From assembly GCA_024742815.1 (NCBI GenBank), contig JANSXX010000004.1:211361-275360 (forward strand): a stretch of DNA of 64,000 nucleotides, given 5' to 3'. The notes beneath the pieces are model-generated. The model was not told the origin of the DNA and ran no database searches. It saw nothing but the letters and a program-made list of their open reading frames with translations. Both the position numbers and the translations under genes were made by a program. This stretch comes from HXMU1420-13 sp024742815 (GTDB lineage Bacteria; Bacteroidota; Rhodothermia; Balneolales; Balneolaceae). Position 1 is the stretch's first letter. Each line of letters starts with the position of its first letter. This document shows, in pieces, positions 26,208-34,969 of this stretch.

Positions 26208-27916
26208 TCCGAATCCGGCGTATAATTCCAAAGTTGTCGGCGTAGCTCCATCGAATCTTCGGCATCAGTCATACATTCAAAAATGTGTACTCCGGGCCGT
26301 TCGATATAAGCTTCAAAACTCGGAATAAGCTGTTCCGGGCGAGAAATGAGTGTATGATCAATTTTATGTGCCCTACACAATGCAGCGATGGAAACCTGCT
26401 GAGGAGTTTCGAAATATTCGCTGTATCGTTTTTTATAATTGCTGATGGGTAACATTTTGAAAATAGTTCCACCCCCATTATTCAGTAATACGATGATGAG
26501 CGGTGTTTTTACTTTTTGAAGCAGTAAAAGTGCATTCGAATCATGTAAAAAGGCAATATCACCGATAAAACAAACTCCCGGCTTATTTAATACTTCGGCA
26601 AGACCAAAAGTGGTCGACATAATTCCGTCGATTCCCGCTGTACCTCGATTTACATACATTTCTTTGCCTTCATAATTTCCGAAAAGGGCCATATCGCGCA
26701 CCGGAAACGAATTGGAAAGCATGGTGAAGGTTTTAGTGTCGATTAACTCAGAGAGAATGTGAAAGATGTAGCCGTCGGTAAGTGGCGAGGTTGGAAACAT
26801 CACTCGCTCTTTGGCGGCATAATATTCTTTTTGATACCGTCGCCAATCCCGAATCCAAGCTTTGTTCGCATTCAATTCAATATCAGAAACTTCAAATCCA
26901 TGGTTAACATTGAAATGAGAATCTGCACTTAAACTTTCGTCATTTATGGTATCAAGGGTATGAAAGCGTGTTTGTTGAACATCTGCGTAATTCTTCAAAT
27001 AATTTTGGAGGGCTTTACTAACAGGATCTCTACCGAATCGAAGTATCAAATCGGGGTATAAGGCTTCCGTGATTTCGGAATTACGTAAAAAGCCATCGAA
27101 ACCGGTAATGGTATATTTTGAAGAAGGGATGTTGCATCCCGGTTCAGCTAAAATTGGCGCATTCAATTGCTTGGCTAAATCCAGAATACTTGGTATGATT
27201 TTCTTCGGAATTTCGGGGCCTGCAATGATTACAGGCTGTTCTGCCTCCGAAATATTCAGCCAAAAATCAGGAGTGAGTTTAGTTTTAGGCTGCGTGGTAA
27301 TTGGTGATGCGTAGTTTTTTTTAGCCTGACGCTCGTTGTCTTTCTCGGCTGTGTTCAGAAAGTCAACATCAGGCTCGAAAGGTTTTGGAAATGGAAAGTT
27401 TAGGTGACTAACTCCGGGTGCTTCCATTGATTTCCGTACCGCTTGCAAAGCGGCCAGCTCTAAACGATTAAGTGATTGGTCGTCATCTCTGGGTTCACCA
27501 ACTTCGTGATAGAAAACCGGATAGTCGCCAAATATTTTCAATTGGTCGATGGTTTGGGAGGCTCCAATTCCTCGCAGATAAGGCGGTCGATCAGCGGAAA
27601 GAACAATAAGTGGAATCCCTGATTGTGCGGCTTCGATTACCGCAGGATAGTAGTTTGCAACAGCAGTGCCCGACGTACATACCAGACAAGTAGGATTACG
27701 ATCTGCTTTCGACATCCCCAAGGCAGTAAATGCTGCAGAACGTTCATCGATGGCGATGGTTTTATCAAAACCCGGATGCGCAGAAAATGCAAGAGTAAGG
27801 GGAGTGGAACGGGAGCCGGGAGAAATTACAACTCGTTGTACTCCATTGCGATAAAGAGAACGTACAAAACGAGTACTCCAGTAAAAGTTCAGATTTTGGG
27901 GATCACGATCCTGCAT
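26204..27916 (-). CDS. menD: SEPHCHC synthase MenD
   Basis: 570-residue thiamine-diphosphate enzyme that adds 2-oxoglutarate-derived succinic semialdehyde to isochorismate. The N-terminal Pyr domain has the MenD pattern VVISPGSRSTPLTLAF and IDERSAAFTALGMSKA with the catalytic Glu, and the PP domain has the ThDP motif starting GDIAFLHDSNALLLLQ and ending near LNNGGGTIF. Full family length. Its start lies 14 bp inside the end of menF. Confidence 0.97.
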   Translation of the reverse strand: MQDRDPQNLNFYWSTRFVRSLYRNGVQRVVISPGSRSTPLTLAFSAHPGFDKTIAIDERSAAFTALGMSKADRNPTCLVCTSGTAVANYYPAVIEAAQSGIPLIVLSADRPPYLRGIGASQTIDQLKIFGDYPVFYHEVGEPRDDDQSLNRLELAALQAVRKSMEAPGVSHLNFPFPKPFEPDVDFLNTAEKDNERQAKKNYASPITTQPKTKLTPDFWLNISEAEQPVIIAGPEIPKKIIPSILDLAKQLNAPILAEPGCNIPSSKYTITGFDGFLRNSEITEALYPDLILRFGRDPVSKALQNYLKNYADVQQTRFHTLDTINDESLSADSHFNVNHGFEVSDIELNANKAWIRDWRRYQKEYYAAKERVMFPTSPLTDGYIFHILSELIDTKTFTMLSNSFPVRDMALFGNYEGKEMYVNRGTAGIDGIMSTTFGLAEVLNKPGVCFIGDIAFLHDSNALLLLQKVKTPLIIVLLNNGGGTIFKMLPISNYKKRYSEYFETPQQVSIAALCRAHKIDHTLISRPEQLIPSFEAYIERPGVHIFECMTDAEDSMELRRQLWNYTPDSE

Positions 27917-29357
27917 AGTTAAGAGCGCTCAGCATGGGTATAAATTTCATGTTCGTTTCTTCCCATTCTTTATTGGGATCAGAATCCTGAACGATACCAC
28001 ATCCTGCAAAAAATCGCACTTCCTTCTCCATGATTAATCCGCTTCGAATGGCCACAACAAATTCACCGTTTCCATTGGCATTTATCCAGCCAATAGGAGC
28101 AGCATACCAACCACGATCGAAATCCTCATGTTGTCGAATAAACTCTACCGCTTTTTCGCGAGGGTAACCGCCTACGGCCGGGGTAGGATGGAGATTTTTC
28201 ATTACCTCGGTTCTGGAAACGCCTTGTTTTATGGTTGCGGTGATGGGGGTAAACAAATGCTGAACATTCGATAATTTCTTTACGCCTGGACTTTTGGGGT
28301 GCTTAATATTTTCTGTAAATGGGTTAAGGCGCTCTTCGATGGCATCCAACACAATTTCATGTTCATGCAAATCTTTGGTGCTTTGCAGCAGATTATGCTC
28401 TAACACGGCGTCTTCGGTTGCACTTTTACCACGCGAAGTGCTACCCGCCAAACCTTCGGTTAAAATAAAGTTTGATTGAAAAGCTGCTAAGCGTTCGGGT
28501 GTACTACCAATAAAGCAAGCCGAACTATCCTGACGAATCAGGAAAGAATAGCAATCGGGATACTGCCGGCGTAGTTTGTGTAAAATCTGAGTTTCGCTAA
28601 CAGTTTTTTCAACTTCTAAACGCAACTCACGAGCAAGCACAACTTTTTCGAATGTTCCTTCTTCGATGCATTTCTTTGCACGTTTAACCGATTCTACCCA
28701 ATGCAAATGCTGAAACTCGCTGTTCACTTTAACTGAATAGGGAACGTGATTATGAGACTCATTACGATTCTTATATTCGCCAACATTGCAAACCGGCTCA
28801 AGTGAGGTAAGTGCCTCAAATAAACGATTTTGTAATTGTTCAATCGAATCGGCGCTGGAAATTGGGAAAGTGACGGTAAGTATGGTGCATTTTCCATCAC
28901 GGATGATCATCCATTCCGGTAAAGTAAAGGAGGCTGCTCCAAAATTTGACCATGCAGATGCATTATTTTCATCAAAAAAAGAAAAGCCACCAAATAAGTG
29001 CACCGTGGCGTTCTGGTGTTCAAGTCCTTTTACATGATAAACCTGATTGAGCAGAGTTTTTCCGTTTGTAGAGGAATCCCGAAATCTCGATTCACCATTT
29101 TGGGTAATTCGTTTTAACTCACCTGCTGCGGCAATAGAAAATTCGTCGGTGGGTTTTTCCCAGTAATACTGAAAAGTGTCTTTGTTGGGTAATTGCTCAA
29201 TAGCTGCCAGAACATCAACGGGTTCGATAGAAAACGATATTGAGAAAAATCTTTTTTCTTGAGCAATGGATTCAGTAAATGCCGCCTCCAATTCAGGTTG
29301 TTGAATTTGTTTACGAAGCGACTTTACAAGCGTAAGATGTTCTGTTGTTTGCAGCAT
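27903..29357 (-). CDS. menF: Isochorismate synthase MenF
   Basis: 484-residue chorismate-binding enzyme making isochorismate, the first committed step to menaquinone. The C-terminal chorismate-binding domain (about 215-475) has FEKVVLARELRLEVE, the FLIRQDSSACFIGSTPERLA segment, LTEGLAGSTSRGKS, and the metal-site region HPTPAVGGYPREKA and AGCGIVQDSDPNKEWEET. Presence in a men operon favours MenF over EntC. It is the first gene of menF-menD-menH-menB; menA, menC and menE are not in the window. Confidence 0.95.
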   Translation of the reverse strand: MLQTTEHLTLVKSLRKQIQQPELEAAFTESIAQEKRFFSISFSIEPVDVLAAIEQLPNKDTFQYYWEKPTDEFSIAAAGELKRITQNGESRFRDSSTNGKTLLNQVYHVKGLEHQNATVHLFGGFSFFDENNASAWSNFGAASFTLPEWMIIRDGKCTILTVTFPISSADSIEQLQNRLFEALTSLEPVCNVGEYKNRNESHNHVPYSVKVNSEFQHLHWVESVKRAKKCIEEGTFEKVVLARELRLEVEKTVSETQILHKLRRQYPDCYSFLIRQDSSACFIGSTPERLAAFQSNFILTEGLAGSTSRGKSATEDAVLEHNLLQSTKDLHEHEIVLDAIEERLNPFTENIKHPKSPGVKKLSNVQHLFTPITATIKQGVSRTEVMKNLHPTPAVGGYPREKAVEFIRQHEDFDRGWYAAPIGWINANGNGEFVVAIRSGLIMEKEVRFFAGCGIVQDSDPNKEWEETNMKFIPMLSALNYAGS

Positions 29358-29443
29358 ACCGAGGGTATCGGTGTTTAATTTTCAATCTAAAATGAAAATA
29401 CACACTTTTCGGCAAAACAACATCTTTTTTAAAGGATCTTTAC

Positions 29444-29719
29444 TTAACGGGCGTCGTCTTGTTCGCCGGTATTAAATGGATTATGAATTCCGAGCGCTTC
29501 CAGATCAAAATCGGCTAGCTCGTATAAATAATCCCAGGCCGCTTTGCTTGTACCGTCTTCATTTACCCAATTTGGATGGCTTTGTTTGATTAAACCAACC
29601 ACTCGCTTTGCGTAAGCTTGGCGTTCTTCGCCTTCCGGCAATTTAGGTATGGCGGCTATCATTAAATCTAAATTATAGCCGCAGTCGTAATCTTTTGGTT
29701 TCTTTTGCTCGATGAACAT
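29444..29719 (-). CDS. DUF4290-like small protein
   Basis: 91 residues from the ATG at 29719; the frame runs 51 bp further upstream without an ATG. The segments CGYNLDLMIAAI, EGEERQAYAKRVVGLIKQSHP and AAWDYLYELADFDLEALGIHNPF resemble the DUF4290 family, common in Bacteroidota next to cell-envelope or nucleotide genes; function unknown. No signal peptide, so likely cytoplasmic. Assignment from memory of the family pattern. Confidence 0.7.
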   Translation of the reverse strand: MFIEQKKPKDYDCGYNLDLMIAAIPKLPEGEERQAYAKRVVGLIKQSHPNWVNEDGTSKAAWDYLYELADFDLEALGIHNPFNTGEQDDAR

Positions 29720-29858
29720 AATTGTATGAATTTCTTTGGCGCAATTTACGGTTATATAAAACTTTGACAAAATTCGGTTTCGATCAAATATTCTAAGATT
29801 TTCGCGTTATTATTGCGGTCGAAAAACAAGTAGCTATTCATCAACAACTATATTTGCA

Positions 29859-30764
29859 TTGCAGGTAAATACGACAAGAATTCAATTCTGTATCCTTTCA
29901 ATAATTGTGCTTCTAACACTACATTGTGATAATCGAGCTGTTGATCCTTTTGAAGAACGTGAGGATAATTATTCGATGTACGGTGCCTTAAATCTCAGTG
30001 ATACCGTTCATGTAGTTCGAGTGAAGAACACTCAAACCTATTTGTTGCAAGACAGTACAAGTTTGGAGCCGATTGAAGTTGAGTTCGAGGATATTTCAGC
30101 CGGTACTCAAAGTAGATTAGATCCGATGGTGATCAATTTCAATGGGAATTACACGCTAAATTTTCCTATTCGTAAACAACTAGTACCGGAAGCATCCTAT
30201 CGTATTACAGCGCGTGGGCCGGATGGTAAATCATCGACTGCGATTGTAACTACACCGGGTATAACTATTCCTTCCGTCGATACATTGGGCATTAATAATG
30301 ATACAGGATTTGGTGAGCCGGACACTGAATGCAGAACTGAGCACGAGTTTGTTTTCGCAAATGTGAAGGAAGGAGAGCAGATTTTTATGTTTTCCGGCTT
30401 CGATTATAACGGAAGAAAAATTTGGGCCAGAACCCGAACTGTTGACAAACCCACACGCATTGCAAATACCGACAGTTTAACAGCCCGATTAAGTATCCGT
30501 CACTTTCTATTCGATCATTTTCCATTAAATGATGAACGATTTGTGCACGTAAACCCAAGATTTTGGCCGGCAACGGTTGATTGTGATGAGCTTAATTCGA
30601 ATGAAATCACCATCAGATATTACCACTTAAGCTCCGATTGGGAGTTTTTGGATGGGGAGGATGTTTCTACCGATAATTTATTCGAATCAGGATCGGTCGA
30701 AAATGGTATTGGTTTTATTGGTGGAATGAATTCCGGGGAGTTCTCGTATCATTTCAATCAGTAG
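29859..30764 (+). CDS. Putative lipoprotein of unknown function (DUF4249-like)
   Basis: 301-residue exported protein. The only start giving a full signal sequence is the TTG at 29859 (MQVNTTRIQFCILSIIVLLTLHC), with a lipobox-like LTLHC at Cys23. The body is beta-rich with an early segment (ALNLSDTVHVVRVKNTQTYL) and a region with TITIPSVD-like turns, recalling DUF4249 lipoproteins of Bacteroidota, but that is a weak match. No catalytic motif seen. Confidence 0.65.
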   Translation: MQVNTTRIQFCILSIIVLLTLHCDNRAVDPFEEREDNYSMYGALNLSDTVHVVRVKNTQTYLLQDSTSLEPIEVEFEDISAGTQSRLDPMVINFNGNYTLNFPIRKQLVPEASYRITARGPDGKSSTAIVTTPGITIPSVDTLGINNDTGFGEPDTECRTEHEFVFANVKEGEQIFMFSGFDYNGRKIWARTRTVDKPTRIANTDSLTARLSIRHFLFDHFPLNDERFVHVNPRFWPATVDCDELNSNEITIRYYHLSSDWEFLDGEDVSTDNLFESGSVENGIGFIGGMNSGEFSYHFNQ

Positions 30765-30855
30765 CTGAGAAATAAGCACACGATTCTTTCTGTCTGTTCG
30801 TACAGATATTTCTTAGTTTTAGAAATCAAATTCATAACCCATTATCTATTAATTA

Positions 30856-31839
30856 ATGTATCTCAATTCCATTACTGAAGCGATTGGAAACACTCCGCTC
30901 GTTAAACTCAATAAAGTCATGGGCGCAACGGAAGGCACCGTTTTAACTAAAGTTGAGTATTTCAATCCGGGCAACTCCATTAAAGATCGTATAGCCGTTA
31001 AAATGATTGAAGATGCAGAAGCTAAAGGGTTATTGAAACCCGGCGGTACTATTGTTGAGGGGACTTCCGGAAATACCGGAATGGGACTTGCATTGGTGGC
31101 TATTGCAAAAGGTTATAAGTGCATTTTTACCACTACTGATAAGCAAAGCAAGAGCAAAGTAGATATTTTAAAAGCGTTGGGCGCAGAAGTCATTGTTTGT
31201 CCTACCAATGTTGAGCCCGAAGATCCACGAAGTTATTACTCGGTAGCTGCGCGATTGGCAAAAGAAACCGAAAACTGCTACTACCCAAATCAATACGATA
31301 ACAAATCGAACTTACAAGCACACTACGAAACAACAGGTCCTGAAATTTGGGAACAGACAGAAGGTAAGATTACCCATTACGTAGCAGGAATGGGAACGGG
31401 TGGTACGATTTCAGGAGTAGGTAAATATCTGAAAGAGAAAAATCCTGACATCAAGGTGATTGGGATTGATTCGGTTGGGTCGGTGTATAAAAAATATTTT
31501 GAAACCGGTGAATTTGATAAAAATGAGATCAAACCCTACATGACCGAAGGAATTGGTGAAGATATAATACCCGGCACCATTGAGTTTGAATATATCGATG
31601 ATGTATTGCAAGTAAATGATAAGGAATCGGCACTTGAGACCAGAGCAATGGCAAAAGAAGAAGGGTTGTTTATTGGATGGAGTTGTGGCGCGGCTGTTGC
31701 AGGAGCAAAAAAGTACATCGAAGAACATCCATTTAAAAAAGATGATATGATGGTAATTGTATTACCGGATTCGGGCACACGGTATATTGCAAAAGTGTAC
31801 AACGACGAATGGATGAAAGAACAAGGATTTTTAGACTAA
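30856..31839 (+). CDS. PLP-dependent cysteine synthase / cystathionine beta-synthase family enzyme
   Basis: 327-residue fold-type II PLP enzyme. Lys43 in NPGNSIKDR is the Schiff-base lysine, TSGNTG at 70-75 binds the carboxylate, and GMGTGGTISG is the phosphate loop; PDSGTRY closes the site. The NQYDN and EGIGEDIIP segments are closer to cystathionine beta-synthase than to CysK, but the CBS regulatory domains are absent. It may work in cysteine biosynthesis or reverse transsulfuration. The DUF3467 gene follows by 6 bp. Confidence 0.9.
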   Translation: MYLNSITEAIGNTPLVKLNKVMGATEGTVLTKVEYFNPGNSIKDRIAVKMIEDAEAKGLLKPGGTIVEGTSGNTGMGLALVAIAKGYKCIFTTTDKQSKSKVDILKALGAEVIVCPTNVEPEDPRSYYSVAARLAKETENCYYPNQYDNKSNLQAHYETTGPEIWEQTEGKITHYVAGMGTGGTISGVGKYLKEKNPDIKVIGIDSVGSVYKKYFETGEFDKNEIKPYMTEGIGEDIIPGTIEFEYIDDVLQVNDKESALETRAMAKEEGLFIGWSCGAAVAGAKKYIEEHPFKKDDMMVIVLPDSGTRYIAKVYNDEWMKEQGFLD

Positions 31840-31845
31840 TTTATT

Positions 31846-32166
31846 ATGGCACAGAATAATCAAACAGGCGCACCCGGTAAAAACTTAGAGATTGAACTAC
31901 CCAGTGAGGAAGCTTCAGGAACGTATTCAAACTTGGTGATGATTACACATTCACCTTCTGAGTTTATCCTCGATTTTATCGCAGTAATGCCCGGAGTTCC
32001 GAAGGCAAAAGTAGCGAAACGAATGATCTTAACTCCCGACCATGCTAAGCGTTTAGCAAATGCACTAAATGATAATGTGCAGCGGTATGAAGAAGAGCAT
32101 GGACCCATTAATACTCGCGAAAAAGTAGAAATTCCTATGTATCGCGGACCGCAGCCCGAAGCCTAA
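31846..32166 (+). CDS. DUF3467 domain protein
   Basis: 106-residue cytoplasmic protein matching the DUF3467 pattern: GTYSNLVMITHSPSEFILDFI, then a KAKVAKRMILTPDHAKRLANAL helix region and a short charged tail with IPMYRGPQPEA. Family function is unknown. It is co-oriented with the synthase 6 bp upstream, and its stop lies 12 bp from the convergent lptG gene. Confidence 0.9.
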   Translation: MAQNNQTGAPGKNLEIELPSEEASGTYSNLVMITHSPSEFILDFIAVMPGVPKAKVAKRMILTPDHAKRLANALNDNVQRYEEEHGPINTREKVEIPMYRGPQPEA

Positions 32167-32178
32167 ACGTCCTGAGAA

Positions 32179-33261
32179 CTACTTTTTTGTGTTGATAAGT
32201 AGGATCAAGCCTACAAGAAAAAAAGAAATGTGAGGCAGTGCTGCCGCCATAGCCGGCGATATGGTTCCGTAATACCCAAAAGGTTCAGCGATTTTCATGA
32301 AGGCCAGATACAAAAAACTGATAGTGAGCCCAACGGCTAAGTAAATACCTTTGCCACCTCTTCGGCGAACCGATGCTACAGCAAATCCTATTAATATTAC
32401 TACAATTATTGAGAGAGGATAGGCAAGCCGACCGTAATATTGAACAGTTGGAATATTTACCCCACCGGCTCCACTGCGTTTGATTGATTCGATGTAATCG
32501 ACAGCTTCGCGATACGATAATTGATAAATATCGGAAGTGGACCGAGCCAAATCCTGAGGTAAAATGCTAAGGGTAGTATCTTTGCCGGAAAATCTAGTTT
32601 GCACATACCCGGAATCGGAATAAGTGCGCTCTGTAACAGAAGTTAAAACCCAATGATTTTTCTCTCTGTTCCAACTCATACTGGTGGCGAGAAGTGTTTT
32701 TTTGATGGTTAAACTGTCGTACTCAACAAATCGTACTCGATATGCGGTTAGCTGATTTTCATCAAAATAATTTACTTCTAGTATACTGTTAGGGGATAAT
32801 TCTCGGTAAATATCACTGCGATCAATACGCTCATTTTTTTGTTTCAAGTATTGATTTTCGAAAGTAATGCGCTTTTTGTTTGATTTTGGGATGGTGTAGG
32901 AATCCAAAAAACTGATGGTTCCGGCAGCAACAAGTGCAAACGCAAAGTATGGTAGAATTAAGCGGTAAAGACTTATTCCGGCCGCTTTAAATGCTGTAAT
33001 TTCTAATCGTTCCGATAATTGCCCGGTTAAAAACAAACAGGCCGAAAAAATAGCAACCGGGATTACAAGCCGAATCATTTCCGGGATATAGGGCACATAG
33101 TATTGAGTCCATATTTCTTTTAGTGTTGCGCCTCTGTCGGTGAAATCATCGCTGTTTTCTGAGAAATCAATCATTATAAAAATGAAAATGAAAATCAGTA
33201 GTACAAATACAGTGATGGTGAATAACCGTAGAAATATGTAGCGATCGAAATGTTTAATCAC
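32179..33261 (-). CDS. lptG: LPS export permease LptG/LptF family (second permease)
   Basis: 360-residue permease of the YjgP/YjgQ family. Helices lie near residues 10-32, 55-80 and 95-118, then a periplasmic jellyroll (about 130-265), then three C-terminal helices. With LptB (not in the window) such pairs extract LPS from the inner membrane. Its start overlaps the preceding permease gene by 8 bp. The F/G label is by gene order and length and could be exchanged. Confidence 0.88.
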   Translation of the reverse strand: MIKHFDRYIFLRLFTITVFVLLIFIFIFIMIDFSENSDDFTDRGATLKEIWTQYYVPYIPEMIRLVIPVAIFSACLFLTGQLSERLEITAFKAAGISLYRLILPYFAFALVAAGTISFLDSYTIPKSNKKRITFENQYLKQKNERIDRSDIYRELSPNSILEVNYFDENQLTAYRVRFVEYDSLTIKKTLLATSMSWNREKNHWVLTSVTERTYSDSGYVQTRFSGKDTTLSILPQDLARSTSDIYQLSYREAVDYIESIKRSGAGGVNIPTVQYYGRLAYPLSIIVVILIGFAVASVRRRGGKGIYLAVGLTISFLYLAFMKIAEPFGYYGTISPAMAAALPHISFFLVGLILLINTKK

Positions 33262-34696
33262 TGCGCCTGAATAGTTTGGTTATTCTGAGCTCGGTGGATA
33301 GATGTAGTATCATTCCAATTCCAACAATGGAAAACACAATGTTGAATGCCCACATCCCCAAAAATGGACTGATGAATAAGCGATCGGCCAGTTTTTCTCC
33401 TTGTATTATGGAAACAAAATAGATGGTTAATATCACCGCACTGATGATGGCAGCATATCCAAAATTCCCTTTTCGCGTCATCATACCAATGGGAGCGCCA
33501 AGTAGTACAAATACAACGCATGCCATGGGAATGCTTACTTTTTTATGGATTTCAACCAAATATTTACTCACCCTTTTCATTCGCCAAAGCATATTTGAAC
33601 TTATCGTTTCGAAATAGGAGTTATCCTGTTGAATGTTAGTTCGGGCAAGGTCTACAATTCGTTTTTGCTGGGAGTCTTTTGGTACAAAACGTAGAGTATA
33701 AAAATCTGCTGCTTCCGGGAGAGCTGTTCTTTGATGCAGAGTATCGGGCTTGAAGTTGAGATCGCGAATAGGAATAAATGGATTGGAAACTTCCTCGCCG
33801 TATAAATAATCGAAGCTGCTGTTATCGGAAGAATCTAGCGTATATGCGTTGATTTCGCTACGAAGTGTATCCACAACCACTGCCATAGCCTGTGCACTCA
33901 TAGTTCGATCGCTATCACTCCGGCCGTCGGGGTCGGAACGTGTAAAAGCAAGTTCCGATAAATCGAAGGTAAGTCGGTACTTATCGAATTGGGTTTTCTC
34001 AATATTTTCATTGCCCGTTTGCCGGTTTCTGTCCATATAGCGGAGAATCTCTCCTTCTTCAAGAATCAGCGTTAAGCCCTCTGATCCTTCGCTTCGCAAA
34101 AACCCTTGATTTGCCCTAATGTAAGCGCGTTTGCGATGATTTCCCGGCTCTTGAAACAAAGTTACGTTGTACAAACTATCGGTTTCGTTATCGATTTCGC
34201 GCACTAAAAAGGTGTATCCTTCAATGCCGTTGTAAAACACATTCGGTTTTAAATCGAAGCCGGGTTTTTTTACACGTATATCCATGAACAAAGAGCGTGC
34301 TTTACTATTGGCTTCGGGTAACACATTGTTCGAAAACCAAATCAATCCAAAACCAAGAATAAAAGCGGCTACAAGTACCGGTAGAATAATTTGAACCGGA
34401 TTAATCCCCGAAGCTCGTAATGCTGTGAGTTCGTTTAGTTCAGAAAATTTACCGAATGCCATCAATGTAGCCACCAATACAGCCATAGGAGCGGCTAAAA
34501 CCACCATATAGGCCAAATTGGTGGCAATTAATTCGATAATCACATTTATCGGAATATCTTTTCCGATCAGCTTGTCGACATGCAAAATCAGAAACTGCAT
34601 TAATAGCAAAAACATCATGGTAAAAAAGCAAAACAGAAAAGGTCCAACATGCCTTAGCAGTAGATCGAGCTGTATTTTATTTTTCCAGAAATTCAA
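33254..34696 (-). CDS. lptF: LPS export permease LptF/LptG family (first permease)
   Basis: 480-residue member of the same YjgP/YjgQ family, with the six-helix layout (LLRHVGPFLFCFFTMMFLL; LNELTALRASGINPVQI coupling region; C-terminal KVSIPMACVVFVLLGAPIGMMTRKGNFG). The periplasmic domain is longer than in E. coli LptF because of a Ser/Asp-rich insertion (about 255-330). The start is a TTG at 34696 with no in-frame ATG nearby. It overlaps lptG by 8 bp and is divergent from sprA. Confidence 0.88.
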   Translation of the reverse strand: MNFWKNKIQLDLLLRHVGPFLFCFFTMMFLLLMQFLILHVDKLIGKDIPINVIIELIATNLAYMVVLAAPMAVLVATLMAFGKFSELNELTALRASGINPVQIILPVLVAAFILGFGLIWFSNNVLPEANSKARSLFMDIRVKKPGFDLKPNVFYNGIEGYTFLVREIDNETDSLYNVTLFQEPGNHRKRAYIRANQGFLRSEGSEGLTLILEEGEILRYMDRNRQTGNENIEKTQFDKYRLTFDLSELAFTRSDPDGRSDSDRTMSAQAMAVVVDTLRSEINAYTLDSSDNSSFDYLYGEEVSNPFIPIRDLNFKPDTLHQRTALPEAADFYTLRFVPKDSQQKRIVDLARTNIQQDNSYFETISSNMLWRMKRVSKYLVEIHKKVSIPMACVVFVLLGAPIGMMTRKGNFGYAAIISAVILTIYFVSIIQGEKLADRLFISPFLGMWAFNIVFSIVGIGMILHLSTELRITKLFRRSD

Positions 34697-34969
34697 TGCC
34701 GTATGTGATGAATGCGTATACTTTTCGTTGACCTGATACGTAGTGGTAGAAGTGGTTTCGAGTTGCTGTTTTTCATGCTCTTTATGTCTCGAATCACTTT
34801 CAACATACTCAAATATATGGTATTATCTGCGTCTATTTTAAATTAAGTATCATCTAAAACATCAGCCTATCGAGTACAGCTACAAAACGTTCACAATTCT
34901 GTAGAAATTATTTCGGCACCACACTTTCTTAGGTCTTCCGGTTGGCTAGCAGTTATCGCAATTTTAACT

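Noticed and set aside
30781..30811. Terminator after the 29859-30764 lipoprotein gene
   Set aside because: Only a 5-bp TCTGT/ACAGA stem with no T-run; too weak to call.
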